Assembly: GCF_900115925.1 (NCBI RefSeq)
Contig: NZ_FOYF01000005.1
Location: 186,001-250,000, forward strand
From: Bacillus sp. cl95
GTDB taxonomy: Bacteria; Bacillota; Bacilli; Bacillales; Cytobacillaceae
Length of the DNA stretch: 64,000 nucleotides
Direction: 5' to 3'
This document shows positions 8,406 to 16,429 of this stretch, one piece after another; positions within the stretch are counted from its first letter, which is position 1; each line of letters starts with the position of its first letter. A model generated the notes under the pieces. It was not told the origin of the DNA. It saw only the letters and a list, made by a program, of their open reading frames with translations, and did not search any database. The position numbers were made by a program, and so were the translations under genes.

Positions 8406-8440
8406 AAGAGTACCGAAGTATCATCCTCGGTACTCTTTTT
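8406..8440. terminator. Terminator of the Gly/Pro-repeat gene
   Basis: AAAAGAGTACCGA (8404-8416) pairs with TCGGTACTCTTTT (8427-8439); on the minus strand the product is a stem followed by a T-rich tail. It lies 12 bases beyond the Gly/Pro-repeat gene stop. Confidence 0.75.
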
Positions 8441-8451
8441 AACTTCATCTA

Positions 8452-8961
8452 TTAGTTACAACGGAAGGAACGAATTCTATGGAGGTCGGTTCCGTAGTAC
8501 ACCCAGCGGAAGTTTCTCCAACGGTAGCCAGCGATTGAAGTTCTGCCCACGAATGTCGGATAGAACCAGAAACGGCGCCCATTATTGAGCCAAATGAATG
8601 TGTAACGGAACAAACATCTGCGAATTCCACCTGGGTCTACAGCAAAGGTTGAAGGACCTTCTTGCGGCTCATAGCCTGGAGGTGGTGAGGATGGAGGACC
8701 GCTTTGGCCACCTCCGCCACCACCCGGGAATCCTCCGCCACCACCTGGGAATCCTCCTGGGCCACCACCCGGGAATCCTCCTGGGCCACCACCCGGGAAT
8801 CCTCCTGGGCCGCCGCCTGGGAATCCTCCTGGGCCGCCGCCTGGGAATCCTCCTGGGCCGCCGCCCGGGAATCCTGGCGGAAATGGCTGTTGTCTCAACT
8901 CATCTTCAAGTTGTGCGTAATAATCATAGTTAATATAAGGCTGGTAATATCTTTCATCCAA
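8452..8961 (-). CDS. Gly/Pro-rich repeat protein, probable spore or surface protein
   Basis: A 169-residue protein in three parts: a short Tyr-rich start (MDERYYQPYINYDYYAQ), a low-complexity tract of seven FPGGGPGG-type octads ending in GGGGGQSGPP, and a C-terminal 60 residues rich in Arg, Trp, Phe and Tyr with two Cys (GGIRRCLFRYTFIWLNNGRR to the end). There is no signal peptide. I do not recognise a named family; Gly-rich repeats with aromatic ends are common in coat and exosporium proteins, which is only an inference. Start is TTG with GAGAGGGG upstream. The repeat DNA is markedly GC-rich. Confidence 0.7.
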   Translation of the reverse strand: MDERYYQPYINYDYYAQLEDELRQQPFPPGFPGGGPGGFPGGGPGGFPGGGPGGFPGGGPGGFPGGGPGGFPGGGGGFPGGGGGGQSGPPSSPPPGYEPQEGPSTFAVDPGGIRRCLFRYTFIWLNNGRRFWFYPTFVGRTSIAGYRWRNFRWVYYGTDLHRIRSFRCN

Positions 8962-9009
8962 CTTGCATACCCCTCTCTGAAACTTTTCTCTCTAATGTAT
9001 GCATATCGT

Positions 9010-10125
9010 CTAAATTGGTGATAATGAGCCTTTTAACTCAGAAATCTCGCTGATTTGTTCCGCGATCTTATCACGAATACCATCCACCACTGAAAAGTCC
9101 ATGTTTTCAACGTAAATGGCCTCAAGCTCCTCACGTAGCGTTTTTGCTTTTGCCAAATAGGAAGTTGCTTCCTTCATTTTTTCACGATAACGAGCCCCAA
9201 CCTCTGCAATTCGATCAGCAAAAATCTCGTCTGTTCCAGGAGCAATGACGGTTTCATACATATCTATGATTTCATCACCATCACGGCTCGGAAAATATTC
9301 ATGTGGAGCGGTACTGTCAAAAACAGCAATACCCAGTTCTCTAAAAATCAGCATGTCTAAGCTGTTAGGATCAAATCCACAATGATAAACTTCCACATCG
9401 ATGCCTTTCGATTCCGCACTCGTTGCGAGTTTCTTTAGCATTGTCGACTTACCGGACCCAGGACGTCCTTTAATGAAATAACGCTTCGGCACGTCTTCTG
9501 TTAAATTCGGTATGAAATCTACTGCACCAATCGGCGTAGCCGCTCCTAAGAAACGGTGCCTCACAAGTGACGGCTTGTTTAGTTTCATTTTCCCAAAAAA
9601 TGTATCAATCAGTCTGCCCGTCAGATAATCGGCTTTATCAAAATCCATACTGCCGATATAAATCGTTTCCCAATCGTCATGGATTTTCAGTGCACTGTTG
9701 AACGTAGCGTAAGCGGTTTGGAAGGCTTCGCTAATTTGCTTATTCAAGCTTACGATTTTATCCTTTTTTAGTGATAGCTTCTGTGAATCCCATGCTTCGC
9801 CTAGGTTGATGTATTCTTCCACGGCCCCTGGTGCATTAGGCTCGATCACGTGTGGAGCAGTCCCGTCCACGATTCCTACTTTCAATTTAGGGATGATGAC
9901 GCCATCCACCGAATTGCTATCAGAAGAGCAATATAAAAATTCAATATCATGACCTTTTTTAGCCAGGTCATTACCAATTTTCTTCATTAACGACGACTTA
10001 CCTGTACCAGGTCCACCCTTTAAGATAAACAATCGGTCCAATCCTTCTAGATTCGAATCGAATAAACTGTGGAAACCATAGGCTGTATTTCCGCCTGCGA
10101 AATAATTTCTAATTATCCCTGCCAC
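9010..10125 (-). CDS. Twin P-loop ATPase (PRK06851-like)
   Basis: A 371-residue protein made of two similar halves, each with its own nucleotide-binding loop: GGPGTGKSS at about residues 37-45 and GRPGSGKST at about 218-226. Both halves are followed by matching segments (EFLYCSSDSNSVDGVIIPKL / EVYHCGFDPNSLDMLIFREL, and DGTAPHVIEP / DSTAPHEYFP), so the gene arose by internal duplication. Bacillaceae carry this family with no assigned function. Start is GTG with AAGGGGTG upstream. Single gene reading towards the Gly-rich gene. Confidence 0.8.
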   Translation of the reverse strand: MAGIIRNYFAGGNTAYGFHSLFDSNLEGLDRLFILKGGPGTGKSSLMKKIGNDLAKKGHDIEFLYCSSDSNSVDGVIIPKLKVGIVDGTAPHVIEPNAPGAVEEYINLGEAWDSQKLSLKKDKIVSLNKQISEAFQTAYATFNSALKIHDDWETIYIGSMDFDKADYLTGRLIDTFFGKMKLNKPSLVRHRFLGAATPIGAVDFIPNLTEDVPKRYFIKGRPGSGKSTMLKKLATSAESKGIDVEVYHCGFDPNSLDMLIFRELGIAVFDSTAPHEYFPSRDGDEIIDMYETVIAPGTDEIFADRIAEVGARYREKMKEATSYLAKAKTLREELEAIYVENMDFSVVDGIRDKIAEQISEISELKGSLSPI

Positions 10126-10373
10126 TCTTAAACACCCCTTTTCTAAAAATGAAAATTCACATGGTAAGATTTGCGATAAGAGGAGTTACGCTCTTAATTT
10201 CAAGCGCCCGCTCGACCATTTGGTAAAGCTACTATAGCGTCTTATGACTTCAGGAGATGGAATGGGCACTTAGGATTTACAAGTAACTTAGCAAAATATC
10301 ATTTTACCCATTATCTTATGCAGGACCCGAATATGGGTGAATGCCCAGTGCCAGTACTTTTTATTTCTATAAA

Positions 10374-10403
10374 AAAAAATACCCCCATAAGAGGGTATTT
10401 TTT
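10374..10403. terminator. Terminator-like hairpin downstream of ybaK gene
   Basis: AAAAAATACCC and GGGTATTTTTT around CCATAAGA give an A/T-flanked hairpin able to act in both directions. It lies about 200 bases past the ybaK stop, beyond array B. Confidence 0.6.
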
Positions 10404-10428
10404 CGTTTTAAATTTTTTATGTCCCAGA

Positions 10429-10533
10429 TATCAATACGAAATAGCTGTTTATCGATACGAAATCTTGATATATCGATACGTTTTCCTCGGATATCGATAT
10501 GATTTCTTCACATATCGATATGTCGACTATTTT
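10429..10533. repeat. 21-bp-period array B (5 units), ATCGATA core
   Basis: Units start at 10429, 10450, 10471, 10492 and 10513, exactly 21 apart. They begin TATCAATACGAAAT, TATCGATACGAAAT, TATCGATACGTTTT, TATCGATATGATTT and TATCGATATGTCGA; the last 7-8 bases of each unit vary freely. No ribosome site or plausible gene covers it. It lies between the ybaK stop and the upstream region of the twin P-loop gene. The rest of 10126-10600 shows nothing else I can name. Confidence 0.8.
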
Positions 10534-10600
10534 CGACACTACTATTACCTTAATGGGTATCTCAATTTTTCTAAACTGCATTCAACTTGAGCGGATAATC

Positions 10601-11080
10601 CTAATCCTTTATCAAGTCTTCCATGTTCGCTTTCACCACATCAACGAAAGTCCCAACTGCCAATTCAATTTGAATCCCGATTTTCCCTCCACTTACGACA
10701 ATTGATTCCAGATTTTCAACACTCGCATCGAGGAAAGTTGGAAATTCCTTTTTCATTCCTACCGGAGAGCAGCCGCCGCGTATGTAGCCTGTCCATTTTT
10801 GAATATCCTTTACCGGAATCATTTCAATTTTCTTCTCACCGGATACTTTTGCGGCTTTTTTCAAATCAAGTTCAGCTGCCACGGGTATCACGAAAACAAA
10901 AATACCTTTACTGCTCCCTTGTGCCACAAGTGTCTTATAAACTTGGACAGGATCCTTCCCTACTTTTTCAGCGACAGAAACGCCATCGATTTTTCCATCC
11001 TTATTGTCGTAGGCCATTACATCGTATTTCACTTTCTTCGCGTCTAAAATTCGCATTGCGTTTGTTTTTGCAGCTGCCAT
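10601..11080 (-). CDS. ybaK: Cys-tRNA(Pro)/Cys-tRNA(Cys) deacylase, YbaK/EbsC family
   Basis: A 159-residue editing-domain protein. The YbaK family hydrolyses mischarged Cys-tRNA(Pro) in trans. Recognisable segments are KTNAMRILDAKKVKYDV at the N terminus, VYKTLVAQG with the conserved lysine, VIPVAAELDLKKAAKVSGEKKIEMI, and the glycine-rich TGYIRGGCSPVGMKK. The ATG at 11080 is preferred since GGGGTGAG lies just upstream; a frame extending to 11131 would start inside the upstream hairpin repeat. Confidence 0.9.
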   Translation of the reverse strand: MAAAKTNAMRILDAKKVKYDVMAYDNKDGKIDGVSVAEKVGKDPVQVYKTLVAQGSSKGIFVFVIPVAAELDLKKAAKVSGEKKIEMIPVKDIQKWTGYIRGGCSPVGMKKEFPTFLDASVENLESIVVSGGKIGIQIELAVGTFVDVVKANMEDLIKD

Positions 11081-11097
11081 AAGACTCACCCCATAAT

Positions 11098-11214
11098 AGA
11101 AAAGCGCAAACGCCCTGCTTAGCCCCGACATGCATAAGACGAATCACGCAGGAAATCCTGATTTCTGGAGTGATTTGGCTTATGACCCCGAGGGGCTGGG
11201 CGTTGGAGCTAGAC
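11098..11214. repeat. Dispersed long-hairpin repeat R2
   Basis: A 117-base imperfect palindrome: AAACGCCC, TAGCCCC, CATAAG, ATCAC and GAAATC on the left pair in order with GATTTC, GTGAT, CTTATG, GGGGCT and GGGCGTT on the right, around 11161. From memory, closely similar GCGC...GGGGCTGGGCG...GGAGCTAGAC hairpins are scattered through Bacillaceae genomes. It occupies the region just upstream of the ybaK ribosome site. Confidence 0.75.
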
Positions 11215-11216
11215 AT

Positions 11217-11247
11217 AAAAAGGGTTCCGATAATCAGAACCCTTTTT
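11217..11247. terminator. Terminator of the glucosidase gene
   Basis: AAAAAGGGTTC and GAACCCTTTTT around a 9-base loop, seven bases beyond the malL stop on the minus strand. Confidence 0.85.
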
Positions 11248-11253
11248 TCTTCA

Positions 11254-12915
11254 TTATAATCGATACACTCTTGTTTCATAAGGCTTTAATGTGATTTCCG
11301 AAGTCTCCTCGTGATCTTCGACCGGAAGATTGTTCAACAATAAATTCTCAGAGCGAAGTTTGATATCTGCACTATTGAAAGTAGCCTGTTCCGCATCTAA
11401 ATTCGAGATGACAACAGCGCGCTCGCCATCAAGCTTTCTTGTATAAGCGTACACTCTTTCGTCTTCTTCCATCAGCAAATCGTATGTGCCATATGTGAAC
11501 ACTTCATTTGCTTTCTTCAGCTGTATCATTTTTTTATAGAAGCTAAGAATGGAGTTTTCGTCGTTTAACTGTGCTGAAACATTGATTTCAGTATAGTTAG
11601 GATTCACTTTCATCCACGGATTTCCAGAGGTGAAACCTCCGTTGTGGTCTGAGTTCCATTGCATCGGAGTTCTGCTATTGTCACGAGATGATGACCAGAT
11701 AATCTGCATGATTTCTTCATGAGAAACTCCTTGTTCTGTTTTCAAACGGTACATGTTCTTCACAGCCACATCATCGTAATCGTCAATGGACTCGAATTGA
11801 ACATTCGTCATGCCAATTTCCTGACCTTGATAGATAAATGGCGTTCCATGCATTAAGAAGTACATGGCAGCCATTGAAGTGGCGCTTTCTCTCCAGTATT
11901 GATCATCATTACCCCAAGTAGAAACAACCCTTGGCTTATCGTGATTTTCAATGAATAGAGCATTCCAACCATCTTTTTCAAGACCTTTTTGCCAGCGAGT
12001 CAGCGCTTTTTTCAAGCCGACTACATCGAGCTTTTTCTTTTTTTCAGCATCCCAAAGATCGAGATGCTCAAATTGGAAGACCATGTTCATTTTGCCTTTT
12101 TCTTCGCCAACCCAAAGGTCCGCTTCGTCGACACTTACACCGTTCGCTTCACCGACAGTCATAACATCGTAGTTACCATAAGTGCGGTCCTTAAACTCTT
12201 GTAAAAATTCTTGGATTCCCTCTTGGTTCATATGCATATCAAACGAGGATACATACTGCTCGTTTTTTGGATTCGGCATATCCGGGAATCCAGGACGTTT
12301 CTTGATATGGCTGATTGCATCAATTCGGAAACCGTCGATTCCCTTATCAAGCCACCAATTAACCATGTCATAAATAGCATTGCGTGCCTCAGGGTTTTCC
12401 CAGTTGATGTCAGGTTGTTTTGTAGAAAAAACATGCAGATAATACTGGTCTGTTTTTTCATCATATTGCCATGCAGAACCACCAAAGATGCTTTCCCAAT
12501 TGTTTGGCTCCTTGCCATCTTTGCCGTCTCGCCAAATATACCAATCACGCTTTGGATTTTCTTTAGATGAGCGTGATTCAATAAACCACTGATGTTCATC
12601 ACTTGTATGATTCGGTACGAGGTCGATGATCAGTTTCATACCACGTTTGTGAACTTCGGACATTAATGCTTCAAAATCTGCCATTGTCCCGAAGTCTTCC
12701 ATGATATCTTGATAGTCAGAAATATCATATCCGTTGTCATCATTTGGAGACTTGTACATCGGACAAATCCAGATTACATCTATTCCCAAATCCTTAATAT
12801 AGTCTAAGCGCTGAATAATACCTTGCAAATCGCCAATTCCATCGCCATTTGAATCTTGAAAACTGCGTGGATAAATTTGATATCCAACTGCTTCTTTCCA
12901 CCATATTTTTTTCAT
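11254..12915 (-). CDS. malL: GH13 alpha-glucosidase / oligo-1,6-glucosidase
   Basis: A 553-residue cytosolic glycoside hydrolase of the MalL type, which cleaves maltose, isomaltose and short alpha-glucosides. Catalytic nucleophile D199 lies in GFRIDA, the acid/base E256 in TVGEANG and the transition-state aspartate D326 in ENHDKPR; DLVPNHTSDEHQWF is the first conserved region. The ATG at 12915 is chosen because AAGGAG stands 6-7 bases before it. A longer frame from 12966 would place the operator at 12946-12959 inside the gene. Length and motifs match the family. Carbon control is expected from the two upstream sites. Confidence 0.92.
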   Translation of the reverse strand: MKKIWWKEAVGYQIYPRSFQDSNGDGIGDLQGIIQRLDYIKDLGIDVIWICPMYKSPNDDNGYDISDYQDIMEDFGTMADFEALMSEVHKRGMKLIIDLVPNHTSDEHQWFIESRSSKENPKRDWYIWRDGKDGKEPNNWESIFGGSAWQYDEKTDQYYLHVFSTKQPDINWENPEARNAIYDMVNWWLDKGIDGFRIDAISHIKKRPGFPDMPNPKNEQYVSSFDMHMNQEGIQEFLQEFKDRTYGNYDVMTVGEANGVSVDEADLWVGEEKGKMNMVFQFEHLDLWDAEKKKKLDVVGLKKALTRWQKGLEKDGWNALFIENHDKPRVVSTWGNDDQYWRESATSMAAMYFLMHGTPFIYQGQEIGMTNVQFESIDDYDDVAVKNMYRLKTEQGVSHEEIMQIIWSSSRDNSRTPMQWNSDHNGGFTSGNPWMKVNPNYTEINVSAQLNDENSILSFYKKMIQLKKANEVFTYGTYDLLMEEDERVYAYTRKLDGERAVVISNLDAEQATFNSADIKLRSENLLLNNLPVEDHEETSEITLKPYETRVYRL

Positions 12916-12945
12916 GTCGAGCTCCTTACCATGTTTATAGATTGG

Positions 12946-12959
12946 TGCAACCGCTTGCA
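12946..12959. promoter_or_regulatory. cre/LacI-family operator upstream of malL
   Basis: TGCAACCGCTTGCA fits the catabolite-responsive consensus TGNAANCGNWNNCW fully and has TGCAA/TTGCA arms, typical of CcpA or a LacI-type maltose regulator. It lies between the promoter and the start codon. Confidence 0.75.
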
Positions 12960-12975
12960 CTTTCACATAAGATTT

Positions 12976-13004
12976 AGTTTAACGCTTACACTCCTATTTT
13001 TCAA
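12976..13004 (-). promoter_or_regulatory. malL promoter with embedded second cre-like site
   Basis: On the minus strand TTGAAA (13004-12999) and TAAACT (12981-12976) are 17 bases apart. The bases between hold TGTAAGCGTTAAAC (12990-12977), 12 of 14 to the cre consensus, so a repressor would sit across the -10. Confidence 0.6.
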
Positions 13005-13024
13005 TGATTGTCTTTTTGAGGCAT

Positions 13025-13050
13025 AAAAAAACAGCGTTTCATCGACGCTG
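13025..13050 (-). terminator. Terminator of the HEIGH-protein gene
   Basis: CAGCGT/ACGCTG hairpin; on the minus strand it is followed by seven T. Confidence 0.8.
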
Positions 13051-13052
13051 AG

Positions 13053-13511
13053 TTACGCAATATCTGATTGGATTTCAGTTCGGTAAGATTGAAGCGAGTA
13101 AAAAATAATCTTACCTATAAAAGCCTGGTCCATCTCCGGTATTAATTTTCTGGCATATTCCCATGCATTTTCTTCAATGCGGAGTGCGACCTTTCTACGA
13201 CCTGTTTCTGTTAGGCATTCGTCCATTAAATCTGCCAAAAATTCCAATTCTTTATCTTCGGCATGGCCAATTTCATGAGCAAGAACGACCTTTAAATAAT
13301 CCATAAAGAATTCAAGTGAAGAAAACATGTGAACACACTGGTCTTTTATTTCTTCTATATAGAGAGTAATGGTGTGTGTGCGCATGCTGTACTTGCCGCC
13401 TGCAAGACGATTGCCTGGGAAAAATGATTTTAGCTCGATTTGAACATCACTTCCAGAACGATCCAACAACTGATTGACAAGCAAACTGATTTCAGCTCGT
13501 TGATTGTGCAT
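13053..13511 (-). CDS. Small protein with a zincin-type HEIGH motif
   Basis: A 152-residue soluble protein I cannot place in a named family. Residues 79-83 read HEIGH followed by AED (VVLAHEIGHAEDKELEFLADLMDE), the HExxH zinc site of gluzincin/ImmA-like metallopeptidases; a possible third ligand is one of the nearby Glu/Asp residues. N-terminal residues 1-60 could form a small sheet (TITLYIEEI). No signal peptide. Start ATG has a GGGGG 11 bases upstream, slightly distant. It stands alone with its own terminator. Confidence 0.6.
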   Translation of the reverse strand: MHNQRAEISLLVNQLLDRSGSDVQIELKSFFPGNRLAGGKYSMRTHTITLYIEEIKDQCVHMFSSLEFFMDYLKVVLAHEIGHAEDKELEFLADLMDECLTETGRRKVALRIEENAWEYARKLIPEMDQAFIGKIIFYSLQSYRTEIQSDIA

Positions 13512-13818
13512 TTTTCTATAATCCCCCTTATATATCGGAGAAATTATATGATAAGCATTTAGAAAAAAGAATATACTAAATACCCATTTTATTTACATTT
13601 AAACACAATGGCATATAATTGAGCCTTTTATCATATACCGAGAGTGGCTTTCCTTAGGTAAAGCTTCCTACAATAGGTAAAATAAGATTTTTCCCTCCTT
13701 GTAATAATAAAAATTCAGTTTGAAAATTTCTTGATGAAATAGACCAAAATGTATGTGGATTCACAATTCATTTGGATATACAAGTAAATAAATGGAAGTT
13801 AAAAACCATTTATATTTC

Positions 13819-13923
13819 AATCTTGCAAAAACAGATAGGAATCTTGCAAAAGGAGCCTCTTATCTTGCGAAAAATAAGCTGAATCTTGCGAAAGACGCCT
13901 CATATCTTGCGAAACCACTTTTT
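13819..13923. repeat. 21-bp-period array C (5 units), TCTTGCGAAA core
   Basis: Units at 13819, 13840, 13861, 13882 and 13903 begin AATCTTGCAAAA, AATCTTGCAAAA, TATCTTGCGAAA, AATCTTGCGAAA and TATCTTGCGAAA. The period is exactly 21, and this is the best conserved array of the window. Within the 470 bases between the HEIGH gene and livF I otherwise see only AT-rich sequence (13512-13800) and the livF terminator. Confidence 0.85.
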
Positions 13924-13944
13924 CGCTCACCAAAAACGCAAAAA

Positions 13945-13976
13945 AAAGATTCCAGCCGCCACGGCCTGGAATCTTT
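13945..13976 (-). terminator. Terminator of the liv operon
   Basis: AAAGATTCCAG and CTGGAATCTTT around a 10-base GC-rich loop; on the minus strand followed by a run of T. It is 7 bases past the livF stop. Confidence 0.88.
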
Positions 13977-13982
13977 CCTCAT

Positions 13983-14690
13983 TTAATGTCCGCCAAGGTA
14001 AGCCATTTTGACTTGGTCACTAGCGTTTAATTCTGAAGGTGTACCGGAAAGTACGATGTTACCCGTCTCGATTACATACGCACGGTCGGCAATGGATAGT
14101 GCCATGTTCGCATTTTGTTCAACGAGTAAGATGGTTGTTCCAGACTGATTGATTTCCTCAATGATGCGAAAAATCGTTTTTACTAGTAGCGGCGCGAGCC
14201 CCATTGAAGGCTCATCTAGCAATAACAACCTTGGGCGCGCCATAAGAGCACGGCCCATGGCAAGCATTTGCTGCTCACCGCCGGAAAGCGTTCCAGCGTG
14301 TTGTTTGCGACGCTCAAGAAGGCGAGGAAACAGATCGTAGATTTTTTCAAAATCTTCGCGAATGCCCGCCTTATCTTTTCGCAAATAGGCGCCAAGCTCA
14401 AGGTTTTCCTCAACCGTCATGTTGGCAAAGACGCGTCGGCCTTCAGGAACGTGGGAGATTCCGCGTTTCACAATCGACTGGGCCACTTTGCCAGCAATCG
14501 ACTGTCCTTCGAAAATGATTTCACCTTGCTTAGGCTTTTCCAATCCTGAAATCGTCTTAAGCAATGTGCTTTTTCCCGCTCCATTTGCCCCAATTAACGT
14601 AACGATTTCGCCTTCGTTAATTTCCATCGAAACGCCCTTCAATGCTTGAATGACGCCATAATACACGTTAATTCCTTCTACTTTTAACAT
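13983..14690 (-). CDS. livF: Branched-chain amino acid ABC transporter, ATPase LivF
   Basis: A 235-residue ATPase. Walker A is GANGAGKST, the signature LSGGEQQMLAMGRALM, Walker B LLLLDEPSMGLAP and the switch region LLVEQNANMAL, all standard for LivF. The ATG at 14690 overlaps the livG stop by one base (TGATG) and has GAGGAGGT upstream; a frame running up to 14804 would lie inside livG. Last gene of livJ-livH-livM-livG-livF, importing Leu, Ile and Val, or related amides. Confidence 0.95.
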   Translation of the reverse strand: MLKVEGINVYYGVIQALKGVSMEINEGEIVTLIGANGAGKSTLLKTISGLEKPKQGEIIFEGQSIAGKVAQSIVKRGISHVPEGRRVFANMTVEENLELGAYLRKDKAGIREDFEKIYDLFPRLLERRKQHAGTLSGGEQQMLAMGRALMARPRLLLLDEPSMGLAPLLVKTIFRIIEEINQSGTTILLVEQNANMALSIADRAYVIETGNIVLSGTPSELNASDQVKMAYLGGH

Positions 14691-15469
14691 CAGGACACCT
14701 CCTCGCCGAGATAAGCTTCGATTACTTTCGGGTTGTTGCGGATTTGTTCCGGTGTCCCTTCGGCAATTAATTGACCATGATCGAGTACATAAATTCTTTC
14801 GCAAACACCCATGACAAGCAGCATATCGTGCTCAATCAGGAGTACAGTCAAAGAGAATCTTTGACGAATGAACGAAATCAAATTCATTAACTCTTCCGTT
14901 TCCTGAGGATTCATCCCAGCCGCAGGCTCATCAAGCAGCAATAGCTTCGGGTTGGCTGCGAGCGCACGTGCGATTTCGAGCCTGCGCTGCTGTCCGTAAG
15001 GTAAATTCTTGGCTTTTTCATGCATGAATTTTTCAAGCTTGAATATTTTCAGAAACTCAATCGCTTTTTCTTCCATTTCCTTTTCACCGCTGAAATGAGA
15101 AGGAAGGCGTAAGATCGAGCTCAGCATGGAATGTTTGGCCAGTGAATGATAGGCAACCTTAACGTTATCAAGAACGGATAACTCACCGAACAGTCGAATG
15201 TTTTGGAATGTACGGCTGATCCCTTTTCTCGTAATCTTGTATGGCGCAAGACCATTCAATTTCTGTCCGTCCAGCGTGATGCTGCCTTCTGTTGGAATAT
15301 AAACGCCTGTCAAAAGGTTGAAGAATGTTGTCTTACCGGCGCCGTTCGGGCCAATGAGCCCAACTAATTCGCCTTGCTTCAATTCAAGATTAACATCTGA
15401 AACTGCTTTTAAGCCGCCGAACCGGATTCCTGCATTATCTACTTTAAGCAACGTGGTTTTTGCTGTCAT
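14690..15469 (-). CDS. livG: Branched-chain amino acid ABC transporter, ATPase LivG
   Basis: A 259-residue ATPase with GPNGAGKTT, the LivG-type insertion after the Q-loop (SRTFQNIRLFGELSVLDNV), an unusual signature LPYGQQRRLEIARAL (YGQQ in place of SGGQ, normal for LivG) and Walker B LLLLDEPAAGMNPQE. It overlaps the end of livM by 26 bases and has AAGGAGGAG before its ATG. It acts with LivF on the LivH-LivM channel at the inner face of the membrane. Confidence 0.95.
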   Translation of the reverse strand: MTAKTTLLKVDNAGIRFGGLKAVSDVNLELKQGELVGLIGPNGAGKTTFFNLLTGVYIPTEGSITLDGQKLNGLAPYKITRKGISRTFQNIRLFGELSVLDNVKVAYHSLAKHSMLSSILRLPSHFSGEKEMEEKAIEFLKIFKLEKFMHEKAKNLPYGQQRRLEIARALAANPKLLLLDEPAAGMNPQETEELMNLISFIRQRFSLTVLLIEHDMLLVMGVCERIYVLDHGQLIAEGTPEQIRNNPKVIEAYLGEEVS

Positions 15470-16415
15470 CGTGCACTCCTCCTTTGACGGCTTTCTTATT
15501 TTTAAAGAATGATGTAAGTTCTTTCGTACCCATCAATCCTTGTGGACGGTACAACATCATGATAACGAGAACAAGACTGTAAATGATCATCCTTGTTTCA
15601 GGATATTCCTGCAAGAAGGTTGAGACGACTGTCAGCAAGATGGCTGCAATGACAGCACCTGACATACTGCCCAGTCCGCCAAGTACAACAAATATTAAGA
15701 TATCAAATGATTTCAAGAAGCCAAAGTTTGTTGGCTGGATAATGTAGAAGTTGTGTGCATACAATCCGCCGGCGATACCTGCGAAAAAGGAACCGATAAC
15801 GAATGCGGCTACTTTATAGTAGGTTGTGTTAATACCCATCGCATCTGATGCGATTTCATTTTCACGGATGGAAATACAAGCTCGTCCATGCGTGGAGTTA
15901 GTAAAGTTCACAATAACAATCAACGTGACCGCCAGACACCCAAAAACCCAAGGCCATGTTGTGAGATTATTGACTTGCATTCCGCTTGCCCCACCAACAT
16001 AGTCTAAATTCAAAAATACGATTCTAACAATCTCGCCAAATCCTAATGTAGCAATCGCCAAGTAGTCTCCTTTTAAACGAAGACTTGGGATACCAATAAT
16101 CAGTCCTGCAATGGCTGCCACGACACCGCCTGTTATTAAAGCAAGTGGAAAAGGTAGTTCCAAATTCGTTGTGATCACAGCCGAGGCATAGGCACCTACT
16201 GCGAGGAAACCAGCATGACCGATGGAGAATTGCCCGGTTATCCCTATGATAAGATGAAGGCTAACCGCTAAAATGATATTAATGGCGATAACAAAAATGG
16301 TATTTGTATAAAAGGGGTTTAGCCCGCCTGTTATCAAAACCTGCACTACTGCAAATACAGCTAGTCCGACTAACATGGATAGCCAAAATCCTCTTGCCTG
16401 TTTGAATGAAGCCAT
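15444..16415 (-). CDS. livM: Branched-chain amino acid ABC transporter, permease LivM
   Basis: A 323-residue integral membrane protein with about nine to ten hydrophobic segments. Family landmarks are GQFSIGHAGFLAVGAYASA, GDYLAIATLGFGEIVRI and GRACISIRENEIASDAMGI, the last being the cytoplasmic coupling loop. It pairs with LivH. AAAGGAGGGG lies before the ATG. Confidence 0.95.
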   Translation of the reverse strand: MASFKQARGFWLSMLVGLAVFAVVQVLITGGLNPFYTNTIFVIAINIILAVSLHLIIGITGQFSIGHAGFLAVGAYASAVITTNLELPFPLALITGGVVAAIAGLIIGIPSLRLKGDYLAIATLGFGEIVRIVFLNLDYVGGASGMQVNNLTTWPWVFGCLAVTLIVIVNFTNSTHGRACISIRENEIASDAMGINTTYYKVAAFVIGSFFAGIAGGLYAHNFYIIQPTNFGFLKSFDILIFVVLGGLGSMSGAVIAAILLTVVSTFLQEYPETRMIIYSLVLVIMMLYRPQGLMGTKELTSFFKNKKAVKGGVHDDSKNHVA

Positions 16416-16429
16416 TGCTTTCCCCTCCT

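Noticed and set aside
8598-9021. Plus-strand frames full of ESSWATT or GILLGHHP repeats
   Set aside because: They are the antisense of the Gly/Pro octad tract of the minus-strand gene, which has a ribosome site, terminator and meaningful ends.
10318-10590. A 90-codon frame with YRYE..YRYV repeats
   Set aside because: The seven-residue periodicity is produced by the 21-bp array; there is no ribosome site and the unit core is conserved at the DNA level irrespective of frame.
13792-13986. A 64-codon frame with NLAK/YLAK repeats
   Set aside because: Same artefact over array C; no ribosome site, and it runs through the livF terminator.
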